A stretch of DNA of 64,000 bases from Dactylis glomerata. Lineage: Eukaryota > Streptophyta > Magnoliopsida > Poales > Poaceae. The notes beneath the pieces were generated by a model. It worked only from the letters and a program-made list of their open reading frames with translations, did not search any database and was not told the origin of the DNA. Where the stretch lies: assembly GCA_007115705.1 (NCBI GenBank), contig QXEO01000244.1:119486-183485 (forward strand), read 5' to 3'. The position numbers and the translations under genes are program-made. Below are positions 12,143 to 24,109 of the stretch, piece by piece (the stretch's first letter is position 1; each line of letters opens with the position of its first letter).

Positions 12143-12768
12143 TGATACAGATCAACGTGATCCAAAGGGGTTTTGGTCCAATCTTTCACGGCGATCAATA
12201 AAATCAGCAAGATAGCAAACAAGAGAACTCATTCTGAAATAGATCAAACTAACCAGAATCATTGATAGACTTGTAAAAACTAACCGGAATCAATTCCCAC
12301 AATGGTATAACATTAGATCTCAAAGATCAGCAATCAAACACACTGATATGCGCCCCCAAACATTGGGACTTTTTTGGTCTCTTCTTTAGCTCGAAAATAA
12401 TAAGTCTACGATACCATGGTGGCTGCCATAACCCTATAGGGTGACTCCCAATGGTACTTTGGCTGGGCTAGGCCCTATACCAAACAAAAAGCCCAAATGG
12501 CCAAAACACACTTGATTTTGGACAGGCCCAAAACCATCACACACAATTAAAACCAAACTGAAATAAAAACATGACACAAACTTAATGAAACTAGAACACC
12601 TAAATATCTTTGGCTGTAGCCCCTTGTCGAGCATGCAACATCATCGGAGGTGTCCGAAAGTTGGGCTTCACATTATCTTTAGGAGGCACTTCAACGGAGA
12701 ATTGTCCAAGCTTCAGAACATAAGAAGGTTGCAAAATATCAGGAGTAGTAGCTATCCTCCCCTCATCA
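12143..12768 (-). repeat. Family D LTR (626 bp) with adjoining primer site, inside Tat-1
   Basis: Starts TGATACAGATCAACG and ends CCCCTCATCA. It has the same length and end-to-end layout as the solo LTR at 63104-63729. Immediately to its left is CTCTGATTCCAAGA (12129-12142), a one-base-damaged complement of the Met-tRNA primer site, so this is a 5' LTR of a minus-strand element. Leader-like sequence continues leftward to somewhere between 11640 and 11890, with no coding and no second LTR. The right flank is GATAC; a matching left duplication was not found, so the element is truncated. It sits between the two antisense genes of Tat-1. Confidence 0.8.
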
Positions 12769-12895
12769 GATACAGGACAAGTGGAAGTCATAAATTACAG
12801 TACATAATATTTACAAAAAGAAACTCCGAATAGGTTGATCAAACACAATGTTTTGATTACAGCAAAAGGGAAGGCGAGCAGAAATCTACGCGAGC

Positions 12896-15320
12896 TCAGC
12901 AGTAGAGGGATCTGCAGCAGCAGGAGCACTTGAAGAAGGTGCAAAAGCCGAAGGCGCTGGCGCTGGCAAAATCAAGGAAACAAGCCGCATACTTCTTCGC
13001 CTCCGCAAAGAACTCCTTCATTTCTGTTGGGCGTCGAGCATAAGAGGATCTCACCTTTTCCCAATCCACATTTTTGCCATGTGACTGAGTCAGAGCAATC
13101 GTCCCCTCAACACCTCGCTTCACAGATGAAAGCTTCAGCTAAAGTACTGGATCTTCCAAGGTGTCAAAAGCCCCGACCATCTTCTTGAGATTGCCGAGAG
13201 GCATCTCATCCTTCGTCTTCGGAAACAAACCGACGAATAGGCAACCTCAGCTAAAGTCCTCTCAGCCTTGAACATTCCTCCAGATCAACTCCAAGACATC
13301 AACCGAATCCAGCAAAGGATCTTTGGCGCTCTCAAGACAAAGTTTCATGACTTCTCCAAGTTGCTCTGCTGCATCACAAAAATACAAGTAAGCCGAGAGA
13401 AGCATGCCGATAGATAAAAGTGCAGCAGGACACAAAGGCAAGACGAAGAACTTACTGCCAACAAATGTGACAATCTCATCAAGTCGTTTTACGACACCTC
13501 CTTCACGTTTGGCTTGCTTCTAGGCAACCTCAGCTAAAGTCCTCTCAGCCTTACTAGCCCTGGCCTCTGCTGCCTTAGCGGCTTTGTTAGAAGAAGATCT
13601 GGTGGAATTATCATCCTTAAGAGCCTTAGAAGTGGTCTTAAGCTTGGCTTCCAAAGAAGCCACGCGCGCAAGGGCATCGGCTAAAGAGACTGCAAATAAG
13701 GAGATGTTATAGAGGATTCAAACAAAAAGAAACCAATACATGAATATAATATGAGAACAATGGAAGCAAGGGGAAATACCTTTGGACTCATCAGCAATTT
13801 TTTCCATCTCTACATAGTCAGTACCAAGAGACAAACATCTCTGCATCAGGGGCAGCAGAACAAAGCTATATAAGTAAAACAGCTACAAAGATGTGAAATC
13901 AGAATACAAGTTGTGCTCACATTATCAGAAGAAGAAGGAGGCTGATGCGCTTCAAGAGAAACGGACGCAGAATGCATCACCTTCTTGCGATGTTTCGTGA
14001 TTGGTGCACCGATAATCTTCTCTAGGGCGTCCTGTGATGGAGTTTCCACCATCGTCTCTTCCTGCGAGCCCTTTTTCGCGACATCAGAAGTTGTCGAAGG
14101 AAGAACCACAATAGTTGGTTCCTTCGACTTATCATCATCACTGAATAAAATTGCTCGAGCTCAACAACAAGAGAGAGAACAAGAAAAGGTTAGAAGCAAG
14201 AGGCGAGTAACTTACGAGTCAAGAAAGTCAAACAGAGTAGGGTGAGGATCCTTAGAAGTTGATTATTCATGTGGTACATCTTTCGGCTTACAGGAACTTT
14301 AGATTCAGCTAGGGGAGGCGACAGAGTGGAGCCGCTCCCCTCCATAGAACCTTCGGCTCCATGCCCGTCCAGATTCTCAAAAGCCTCGGGGGCTTCGGAG
14401 TCAGCAGGTGTGACTTCAGCAGCATTGGCCCTTCCTCGGGAAGCGGAAGACGCGAAGACAGGATTTGGTGATCCTACAACAATGCAAGCTCAAAGCATCA
14501 GCAATATATATTCAGGGTTACACGGAGAATGGAATATTTCTTCGGGTTACAAGTCAAGTACCTTTGGCAAAGGATGGGTGGAATCGAAGACAACAGCTAG
14601 ACAGGCAGGGACTGGTAGTTTTGTAGTAAGGGTAGTCAATGATCTAACCCTTTTATCAAGATCCTTTTTCTCTGGGTCCTTTGGAGACACTCGAGAAGGA
14701 TCATTCCAGCCGGAGTAAGTCCATAATTTATCAGATTTTGACTTCAGCATCAAAGGGTAGAGCGTCCCATGTAGTCAATTTCGTCAAGCACTCGCTGGCA
14801 TCAAATGGGGCAAGCCCATATTTATCAGATTCAGAAAATTTTTGATCCTTGATGTAGAACCACTTTTGTCTCCAACCTTGAACTGATTGAGTCATCTTGA
14901 AATCAAGATATTGTGATTCCGACCATATAGAGACGATGGCACCGCCAAGCTCCTGAATTTCTACTTTGGAACCACTACGGCGCAAGCAAAAGAGGTACTT
15001 CCACAAAATCAAGTGGGCATCAATGCCCAAAAATACCTCACATAAAGTAATGAAGCAAGCAATATGCAGAAAAAAATGGCATGAGCTGATGTAGCTACAT
15101 GCCATAAACAAACAGAAGCCCACGAAGATATTCGTGGGCAGAAAGAGAGAAGCCACGGAGGAGGAAATCTAAAACATCACCCGGAATCTTCGTGGTTGGG
15201 GAAGACGATCTCCGAGGATGCTGACAAGAATCCTTCCTTTTTCACCTTCTTCAGATCCGCCTCGTCAAGAGCGGATGCAGTCCAGCCCAAAGCCTGCTTC
15301 TTTGAGCCCTTCTTCGGCAT
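12896..15320 (-). pseudogene. Tat-1 first antisense gene (aORF1), multi-exon, decayed
   Basis: Homolog of the gene at 47658-58282. The ATG is at 15318-15320 (MPKKGSKKQALGW). Recognisable pieces in order are a helical ILHIACF-type segment in 14990-15156, VQGWRQKWFYIKDQKF (about 14850), DKRVRSLTTLTTKLPV and DSTHPLP (about 14580-14650), an Asp/Ser-rich stretch (14280-14500), SVSLEAHQPPSSSDN before a GTGAGC donor (about 13920), a Lys/Ala-rich coiled-coil region (13500-13700), and the final exon (GVEGTIALTQSHGKNVDWEKV, 12896-13123). Frameshifts, a stop near 15180 and a deletion of about 110 bp near 14745 relative to Tat-2 disrupt it. Family knowledge: this matches the plant 'putative gypsy type transposon' domain class, whose role is unknown. 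Confidence 0.75.
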
Positions 15321-15460
15321 TCTTGATCAATGCACAACTCTCTTGATGGGCATGCAATGGCGCGACACTAGGAGGTGAGAGAGAGAACGAGCTCAAGGAA
15401 GAAGAAGCGGCGGCGATGGAGCAAAGAACTGGTAAACAGTAAAAGTAAAAAAGATTTCTC

Positions 15461-15468
15461 CTTAAATA
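15461..15468 (-). promoter_or_regulatory. TATA-like box of Tat-1 antisense gene
   Basis: TATTTAAG on the minus strand, about 140 bp upstream of the ATG at 15320. It is followed by a leader with TTTTACTGTTTACCAG that is shared with Tat-2, where TATATAAG (47537-47544) sits in the same place. Conservation of box, spacing and leader between two independent copies supports a real antisense promoter. Confidence 0.6.
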
Positions 15469-15710
15469 GCTTCCACAGGAAGGATCGTGGGCTGCGACGT
15501 GGCGTGAAAAGCAGAAGTGGCGAGCCCACTAATGGGTGGAAATTTCATAAATTACCAGGCTACCCATGTGCAACGGTCAGCCTTTGGTCCAATCATCACA
15601 GTGAGTGGTCATGTCAATGACGTCATATTGGTTCATACACACAAGCCAAATTTAAGAGATGTCGAAGGAATTTCTGACCCTATGTTCGTCTTCAAGAACC
15701 CGACCATAGC

Positions 15711-16100
15711 CTCGGGGGCTACTCCCATCGGGAGCGCTGATCGTGCACTGAAATATAAAGATTAAGAAGAAAATGGTTCTCAAATTGTTCTATGCAGGTT
15801 ATGATAGAAGAAGATAAGAAAGAAGACAATACTTTTGAGCCTGTACTCAAAAAAATCGACTATAGCCTCGAGGGCAACTCCCATCGGGAGAGCTGGTCAC
15901 GCACCCGATGAAGATGGAAATTATCGACTTCACGATGAAGATGGAAATTATCAACTTCGCGATAAAGATGGAAATTATTGACTTTGTGATGAAGATGGAA
16001 ATTATCAACTTCATATTGGAGTAAATTATCGACTTCATTGTCACAATGATAAAACATCAGACAATACAATTCGCTAATTCACTCCCATCGGGAGGGATTT
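15711..16100. repeat. Palindromic and tandem repeats upstream of Tat-1 antisense gene
   Basis: CTCCCATCGGGAG (5-bp arms, 3-bp loop) occurs at about 15723, 15877 and 16082. The first two sit within longer units (GCCTCGGGGGCTACTCCC and GCCTCGAGGGCAACTCCC, then GC(G/A)CTG(A/G)TC). From about 15907 to 16038, four to five copies of a 26-27-bp unit resembling GATGAAGATGGAAATTATC plus AACTTC follow each other. The palindromic units recur in Tat-2 on the other strand at 46960-47240. Confidence 0.8.
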
Positions 16101-16669
16101 ATGACTAGTTGAAGAAAAGTAACACAAAGATTTTGGGTATTGAAATAGCCAAACAAGGCTCATGACAAAAAGTTTGATTTTGTAGTCGCATCGTTGCAAT
16201 AAAATCTTGAATGCCGTGGTCGCAAAGATCATGAAGGTAAGACCTCAGGATCCATCCTGCATGGCCTAGTATACGCACATGAATGCCCTCTGCTAGTAAA
16301 ATTTCAGTATCTACGATGCAAAGAAAAATCCCGGTGGATGCACTGGGTACCCTAAGAAATATTGGAATCCATGTCTTATTAAGTCCTAAATGCGGCAAAA
16401 GACTGGGTTACGGCAGGTACCGAATTCGAGTCCGGGGACTTGAGTTTGAAGTAGGTAACAAGTTTTTGCTCAGGCAATTAGCTGGTTTCCTGATCCGTTA
16501 GAAGCACCAGGCTTGCTCACCAAAATCCCCATGAAATATTCAATAAGGTTAAGGAAGAGCGATCAAGTCAAAGAGCGATCAAGTGGAAGATTGCAAGTCG
16601 AAGATATGAAGATTTGAAGATTTGAGATTCAACATGAATCTACAATTCTAGTAGAATCTCGAGGCCTAC

Positions 16670-16736
16670 TGACAAGGGTATAGCTACTAAAGCCCATTAT
16701 CTTATTACCCCTTGGCCAGTTCGGGTAATTGTATAA
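16670..16736 (+). repeat. Tat-1 3' LTR, left piece
   Basis: Begins TGACAAGGGTATAGC directly after the purine-rich CTCGAGGCCTAC. It is continued at 41674 after element C and one copy of its TATAA duplication. Together the pieces total about 363 bp, against 335 bp for the Tat-2 LTRs. Confidence 0.85.
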
Positions 16737-19700
16737 TGTAACATCCCAGAACGTAGGACAACTCCGGGGTAGATTAGAAGGGCTTTTGTGCATTGCATTT
16801 GAAATTACAGGATTTTTTCGTGCTTTTATTTCTAAAACCTAGGAGTGATCAAATCTCTCTTCGAGGGGAAATGGTGAACTCTCGAAGTGCAAAAGATTTG
16901 GACATGATCTCTTTTGATCCATTGTTGTGAGGAGTGATGACTTAAACCACTAAAACCCTAGCTATAAGCTTTGGAATTTAAACTAATACATAAATCAAGT
17001 TGGAATTTGAATGATTGAATTTTGAATTAAAGGCACATTTAGAAAGGATAAATATTAACCAAGAAAAAGAAATTGAAATTAAACATCAATAAAGTTTAGA
17101 GCAATCTTAAACTTTATTGATCATCACACACACATTACATTGTCTTTACATAATTCATGAAGAAAAGAATATTACAACTTGGAAAGAATCCAAGATAATT
17201 ACATAAAGGAGCAATGGAAGATTACAAGTTATAATTCTAAAAGAAAACTAAGAGTCTTATTTCTTTCTTTCTTTTCTTCTCTTCTGATCTTGGCACCTAC
17301 AACCAAATAAAGGAAACAACAATTTGCCAAGATCACATTTGCCAAGTGGCATTCAAAAATAACAAGCCACTGTAGATAAACATCACAAGGTTGATCTTAT
17401 CACCAAGACTCGGGTAGAAATATCCCAAACCAGCCGAGATGGGCAAGGCAGCCATAGCAGCATAGTCACCCTATGCATGCACTCAGGTGTCACACACCCA
17501 GGTCACAAGACCAAGTATAAAAGCATCACGGTGGTGAAACTGGCTCGGCTAAAGCCCACAGTCGACCAAGAACAGCACCACCACACCACCAGCAGCAACA
17601 CCAAGAACATCATCATCATCAAGAACACACGACCACCACTGAATCACCACCACACAATCAACCCTGCTCATGTGTTGAGCAACAGGGAAGATTCACACCC
17701 AACACATCATCAAATAAACCATCCAGCAAAGCCAAAGACCAACATGGTCACATAGTTCGACTAGGAACTAGGTCAAGCAGCTCGGAGGAGCAGGCTTGCC
17801 ACAAGAAGTAGGAAATCAAAATATTCCAGAAGAACAAGCTACTCTTCAGCAGCAGGTTATTATTAAACCACAGCACACATGAGTGCTGGGAGAGAACTCA
17901 CAAGTTATTCTCCCAGGCAGACTGCACAGAGCATAGCCACACAAAGATCAAGGAAAGCTTGATGTAACAAAGGCTTTGGTCATCATTTGGATGTCCAGGA
18001 GGCCAAGACCTTGGAGACAAGGCCATCCACAGCACCTACTCCCTAACACATAACTTATCTAGGAATTTCTCAATGGAAATACTCACAGAAGTAAGAGCAA
18101 GGCCAGGAGTGGCACATGGGTTGCCTAGCTACCAAGACTAAGGCCTAAAACCTAGAAAACCATCAGCTCTGTCAATTAAAATTGACCAAGTTCAGTTAAG
18201 CATCTGGGCAAAGTGGACAGGGACACTTTCAATCAAATAAGCCACCAGCAAATCACCACAGAGAGTGATCTACTCTCAAGAGCACCCAAACTTAAAACCA
18301 CAGTAGCTGTGAACACCTCAAGGAGGCATCACAGTGAAGCAGTTAGCCAAAAGCTACTGCAAGAGCCATAACAGCAGGCTTGAACTGTTGCATCACAGCT
18401 AGGCAAAACCAAGCTCAACATAATAGCTACATCATTAAATCAGCACAACAGAAGCACTGCGAGAAAGTGCAGTGAGTCTGTTAACAACACTAGCCACTTA
18501 ACAGTACATTCAGAGGTAACTAAAACACATAGTTATCCATGGACTTGATCAAATTGATCAAGATTAGACACTAGCAAGTCAAACAACAGCAGCAAGTGAT
18601 TAATTCAACAGTAACAGACCACCATGATACTCAGTTAACTGAATCAAAAAGTTTCAGTTAACAAAGTTAACTGAAACTATGACTGAAACTAACAGTAGCA
18701 GCTAATCAAGCATGATCAAGCTTAACAGTAAGATCATAGAGCTTAAATAACACACATCACAGCCAACTGAATCGCACAGCACCAGTGCAGGTTGGGGAGA
18801 AACCCCAGTACAATAGGAGGTAGAGGAATTTGGCCAGTACAAGCTCCAGATGAGCATGGCCAGCACAAGCTCCAGGTGAGCTTAGCCAGTGCAAGTTCAA
18901 GGAGGGCTTGGCCAGCATGGAGCAAAGCTCTAGTAGGGCACGGCGTAAAGCTCCAGTGGGCATGGAGCAAGCTCCAGGAGGGGAGCAAGCTCTAGGTGGT
19001 TACAGAGAGAAGCAGAGGAGTAGAAGAAGGGGAGGAGTACTTACACAACGCCCAGGAGATACCACCGTGGCATGGCGAGGCAGTGCCCGCGCGGCCACGA
19101 CAGCATCAAGCCAGGGGAAGTCACCGACGATACGTCGACGAAGCACCCAGCTCACCAAGCCTAGATCTCGCCGTGGACAAGGCCTAGCAGCTCGAGAGCA
19201 AGCTCGAGGTCGCCATGGCCAAGGTCTCGAGCTTCGGAGGTGAAGGGGGATGCGAGCGTCCAGGAGGCAATCGATCAGATCTCACGGACAGGCAGAATCG
19301 CCATCGCTTGATCTATCGATTGAGCATCATCTCAGCAGCGGACTCCGGCGGAGCTCGTCGGAATCGAGCGCGGCGGCGGCAAGGCGACGCAGTCACCAGG
19401 GGGGCGCGAGAGAGAGAAGGTGACGCGGGTGAGCGAGGGGGAAGCGACCGGTCGGGCGGACCGAGCCGCTGGTCGGGTTCGACCAGTAGGCTAGCGCCGA
19501 CAGGTGGGCCTAGCCCGACAGGTGGGCCAGGGCTGGCAGAGAGAGAGGTGAGAGGGAGAAGTTTTAATCAAAATTTTAAAAACAGAAATTGAATTAAAGG
19601 AAAGGGTTTTGCTAGAAAAAGCTTTTCAACACCCAATTAAAAGTAGAAAAATAAGTTGAATTTCTACAAAAATAACTTTAATTGATTTTGACCTTTTAAA

Positions 19701-21773
19701 TCACTCAAATAGTGATATTATGAGTAAAAGAAGGTTTATTCATAATTGCCTTATGAAGTTTTCTTTTAAAAAGAAAAACCTCTAGAAATGATTTAAATAC
19801 TAAAGTAAAAGAGGTAATAATATTCTTGAAATAAGATCAAGTAAATTCATTCAAGAATTTGACCTTAGTGTTCTTGAATGAATTTCACCTAATATATACT
19901 CTGATAAAATCATAATTAGAGTATATACACTTATAATAATTAACCAGATAAGAATATTAGGAATGAAAACTTAAAAATATTCTTTCTTAATTAGAATAGA
20001 ACTCATCATCAAAATTGAACTCCATTCCAGGGTATTAAAGAATATTCTTGAATGAAGCAATTGATAACATATACTCTTTAGAATCATAAAAGGAGTATAT
20101 AAACCCTAGGATAAGAAAAAAATACTTCTAGGGGGTTAAAGGGAATACACACACTATAAAGGAGCATGCATTATTTGAATCTTTAACCATTGCCCTTATT
20201 GGACAATGTTGCTATTTTCCAGAACCCGAGGTCCCGGGTCACTTCAACAAATCCAACTGCACTACCTTGCAGTTTGCAGGCAAGTTCACTCTTGCTCATA
20301 TCTCTTGTTTATCTTTAGCAAAGTACTTGCAAATATACCGGTGGTATTATTATTACTATTGCATTAAAAAGCAAAGGTTCTACTTTTCTTGAATGAATCT
20401 GACTAGTGGTTAGCAACCATGGTGGTTGTCGACCTAGGAAGGTGGGCAGTGGGACCATGGTAAGAGTATGGTGGAGGTCCCACTGTACTGGGAATGTTCA
20501 CCTAGGACTAATAACCAATGTCACATGTGATTCTTGTACCATAAAATACGGTCAACCATAGGGTCTGGAATGGGACGGGAGAGTCAGCTGTATCTTTTCC
20601 CTCATGCATATCAACGGGCGTGCCGTTTCGGAGCAGTCGTCTCCCTGCGAGGAGCTTCGGGATGGGTGGATTCCCCCTAATGAATTCACGATTCTGGCGG
20701 TCTATGATGGATTGCGGCAACGACGGGGGTAGAGTGACGAGACCGGTGTTACCAAAAAGCGTAACCGTATCCGGTGGGGGTAACTCATTGTCTAGGAAAG
20801 GCAAGTATACCGAGGTCGGCAACTACCAAAGGGTAGACCGGCGAGGGTAGCCAACCAAAGTTGGAGCCGCAAAAGGGTGGGTATGCACGGTCGTGGGAAG
20901 GAATAGTGATTGGCTCGGATCAACGGCTGGGCCCCATACCAAGGAAGTGTGGACGGGAAAGTACGCCCGGTTGTGCAGCAAAGTGTTGATCTCCTATGGG
21001 TACAAGTGACCACCTCTACAGAGTGTACAAAAAGTATCAAGATAATCCCTGTTCCAGGAAGGAGCTACGAACACGGTAGAAAAGGAGCCCATCGAAGCTC
21101 TAATCAACCTGTGAAGACTAACGGACATAGTTCTTTGAATAAAATCAATCTTTGAAGAAATGCTTACAAAAAACTGCATTTGGCCTAAGACTTTCAAGTC
21201 TATGGTCGTAGCTAGTGCATCAAACACCTCTATTCTATTAAATGAACTTGTTGGGTAACGCTCGTTACTCAGCCCACTCCTTTTTAATCCTTGCTTAGAC
21301 TCAGAGGGCCAGTTTGAAGAAACCGAAGGAAGCCCGGAGGACTACGAGGAGGTCTACTACGAAGAACCGGATTTATCCGGAGGAGTCGAAGGCATCGATT
21401 ACACCATCTCCTATGGTCCCGACGAAGGAAAAGAGGAGGAGGCCGACACTTAGAACCGTAGGATAGAAACTATGGTCGCATCGGACACCTAGAATAAAGC
21501 GACTAGAGTTAGGCATCATGTTTAGTCTACTACTTTCAGTTGTAGCTAAGGTTTGTTGTATCAACTTAGAACCACGTAGTGTTCCTCTTTGGACCGAGGA
21601 GAAACTGGAGTCCTTTGTAACATTATGGCTTGTAATATTCAGTGCTTGAATAAAGACCGCTATGTTTATGTTGTACCACTCTGAGGGATGTAATATTTGT
21701 GAATTGGTACTTCACGAGTGTTATGTCAACGACTTGTATACTACAACATGCAGTGGTATACTGGGTCACCACA
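16737..21773 (+). repeat. C 5' LTR (5037 bp)
   Basis: Starts TGTAACATCC and ends GGGTCACCACA. Aligned by eye with the 3' LTR, the first 400 bp differ at about 2%, mostly transitions. It contains an AT-rich body, a His/Thr-codon-rich stretch (17477-17755), a GC-rich island (about 18780-19560) and a second AT-rich stretch (19560-20160). Open frames in the island have no recognisable domain, so I treat them as incidental. A canonical promoter could not be assigned with confidence. Confidence 0.95.
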
Positions 21774-21775
21774 GT

Positions 21776-21787
21776 TGGTATCAGAGC
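21776..21787 (+). other. C primer binding site (initiator Met tRNA)
   Basis: TGGTATCAGAGC begins three bases after the LTR end and is the standard complement of the 3' end of plant initiator methionine tRNA, which primes minus-strand DNA synthesis. Confidence 0.9.
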
Positions 21788-21986
21788 AAAAGCTTTGACC
21801 TTAGGTTGGACGCCTAGTTAATGGGAACGACCTGTAGGAGTCAAATAGGAATAGTAAAGAGTTCTCTAAAATTGTTGTGACGTTATTCACTTGAGAATAA
21901 CAAGGTCATACTTTTTAGTGTTACAATTCTTTATTGTTACTATTATGATGCATCATGTACTAATTTTTATCTTTTATACTGCCAGG

Positions 21987-23132
21987 ATGGCACGCACAAG
22001 GCCGTCAAACATCGTGCAAGTTAGGGACGTGACTCTAGACGACTATGATGGGAACTTATCCGATATTTTGCGAGGCATCTTGCTTGAGTGCAGGTGTGAA
22101 ACCCGTATTCCGGTCAAGAAGTATGCATATTAGGAGGGAAAGGTCTTTCAGAAGTATAAGGTAGGGATCATGCTTCCTACCAAATTGGGCATGAGCGTGA
22201 TCATGCCAGCTGGAGAGGCACGCACAGTTAGTGTAGCTTACAAGATAGCAGTGATGAGAGCCATAACTGATATCCGTGAACATAAAATGGAGAAGTTATT
22301 AGGAACTAAGTTCACTCACATCCCACACGACAAGGAAGGAGAAGATCCTTCTCGGGATAGTTACAAGTTTGTGAAGAGGCACCCACATGCCGTAGCAGAG
22401 CACATGGACAGGTGTAAACATCTACTTAACGTGTTCTACCACATGCACGGAGCACTAGTGGGAGAGATACAAAGTCTAGTGGATGAGATCACTGAGTCAA
22501 CACCTACTCCGTGGTGTACGGGGGAGACTTCTGGACCACCAAGGGCACAAACTCTAGCCTTTTCGACTGGAGATTTTATTAACCTAGATGAGGAGATAGA
22601 CCCTGAGCAGCGGGAGTTCGAGCCCGAGGCCGAACCGGAGATGCCACCAGCACACTTTGCACACGGCTCGACTGGAGCCGGATACGACACAGGTTTGGAG
22701 TCATGGGGAATGCCTCATAATGATAGTCTAGTAGGAAACTCCATGGGTTGGCATTTCGGTGAGTATATGGGAACGGCCGGAGATCCGATTCCATGTGATT
22801 CGGAGCAGGAGGTCACGAGTCAGTTTAGGGTTGTTCACCGCACTGGAGACGTGGCGGGAAAACCTATAGAGATAGATTCGGATGTGGAGGAGGAGTTACC
22901 TACTCACATGGAGCGTGGAGAATGCTCTAGACCTAAGGTGGAGAGGGGTACTATCGATGTTGTTTACCCATCGTTAAGCAGTTATCTGGGGATGACTGAT
23001 TTCAACTTAGGTACTACACCCGATTATGACTTTTTCTCGGTGGAGTCATCTTATGCCCCTGCTTCACTGAGGAGGACATCAAGAGCTACCGGTTGGACAC
23101 CGGGGATGTATCGGGAGTGCGACTACCCGTAG
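21987..23132 (+). pseudogene. Extra ORF between 5' LTR and gag of C (one internal TAG)
   Basis: An ATG at 21987 opens a frame of 381 codons interrupted only by TAG at 22131-22133; the uninterrupted part from 22170 is 320 codons. I do not recognise a family. The N-terminal 120 residues look folded: MARTRPSNIVQVRDVTLDDY, then KYKVGIMLP, GMSVIMPAGEA, and an amphipathic helix VAYKIAVMRAITDIRE. The rest is acidic and low-complexity, ending TGWTPGMYRECDYP. The strand-strand-helix end is reminiscent of a double-stranded-RNA-binding fold, but that is only a guess. It lies where gag is normally first, with about 290 bp of non-coding sequence before the gag ATG. It may be expressed separately. Confidence 0.65.
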
Positions 23133-23426
23133 AGGACCACCACAGAGATGGAGGCGACATGTTTTGTGACATATGTACCATATGTGTAATATGTAGTATT
23201 TTCTTTCATAGTTTGAATAAGTGAGTGTAGTTACTCACAGGATGATAGGTTATGTAACACTATGTTCTTTTCCCATGTATATACATGGTATATGTTTGGT
23301 GTGATTTGGCAATGTTTTATTTGGATTTTTATTGTGTGACTAACACTGTGCATAAAGTTGAGCTCAGAAAGCATGAGATGGTGTAACTATGAGTTTCGCT
23401 TAATGTAACAGGGTTAGGGGGATAGA

Positions 23427-24109
23427 ATGGCAATGGTAGTTGGTGAAGAATCTGAACAACAGAGGATGGAGACTGAAGCCAAGGCTAAGGAGGCAGCCGA
23501 TGCAGCAGCAAGGGAACCATTACCACCACCACCATTCCTTACACAGCAGGATTTTGCTCAGTACATGAGGACTGCAGATGAGAGACAACGAATTCTTATT
23601 GAGTGTCAGATAAAGAAGGTGCAGGATGTGATGGACCGTAGTCGTGAAGTTCAAAATGATGGAGTACATGGAGTCTCGTTGGCAGACTTCCTAAATACAA
23701 GACCACTTCCTTTTGCATCAGCACCGGAGCCAATGGACGCGGAAGACTGGTTATTGGACACCAAGAGGAAGCTTAACACAGTAAGTTGCAATGACAGTGA
23801 GAAGCTTAGGTATGCCACACATCTGTTATGTGGACCCGCAGCAGCATGGTGGGACAATATTTTGGCCATACATCCTCCAGGAAGGGTATTCACCTGGGAG
23901 GAATTCAAGAAGAAGTTCAGGGAAGCAAATGTACCGGAGAGTATCATGGAATTGAAGAGAAGGGAATTTGAGAATCTCACGCAGAATGACAAGTCCATTA
24001 TGAAGTATGTCAGGGAATTCTCTCTTCTATCTCGTTATGCTTCGGAGGACGTGAATACTGATGAGAAGCGGAAGAAACGATTCATGAGAGGACTACATCC
24101 AGGGGCAAG
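23427..24109 (+). pseudogene. C gag, N-terminal part
   Basis: Starts MAMVVGEESEQQRME with a Lys/Ala/Glu-rich head. The capsid-type gag domain follows: EPMDAEDWLLDTKRKLNTV, YATHLLCGPAAAWWDNI, FTWEEFKKKFREANVPES, and YVREFSLLSRYA (about residues 105-205). Gag forms the element's particle and packages RNA. The frame is cut at 24109 by insertion of element B; the gene resumes at 32779. The duplication GCAAG (24105-24109 and 32779-32783) brackets the insert, so the two halves were one reading frame before it. Confidence 0.9.

Noticed and set aside
12769..12773. GATAC considered as a target duplication for the D LTR at 12143
   Set aside because: Other GATAC occurrences to the left (for example near 11044 and 11295) lie within the Tat-1 antisense gene with no element end beside them.
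10566..15320. Multi-exon gene considered as a host gene interrupted by transposons
   Set aside because: The same gene set occurs in Tat-2 between two matching LTRs with a target duplication, so it belongs to the retroelement.
15907..16040. Regularly spaced repeats considered as a CRISPR array
   Set aside because: Units are directly adjacent without unique spacers, in a plant retrotransposon context; a simple tandem repeat.
16283..16501. Short frames in the Tat-1 and Tat-2 upstream regions (also 46433-46940)
   Set aside because: The homologous stretch is not open in a shared frame in the other copy.
17477..17755. His/Thr-rich 92-codon frame in both C LTRs
   Set aside because: Simple-sequence composition; appears in both LTRs by descent. 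No start context or domain.
18908..19243. 111-codon frames in the GC island of both C LTRs (also 38805-39140)
   Set aside because: Present twice only because LTRs are duplicated; no domain, and differences between the two are not codon-biased by eye.
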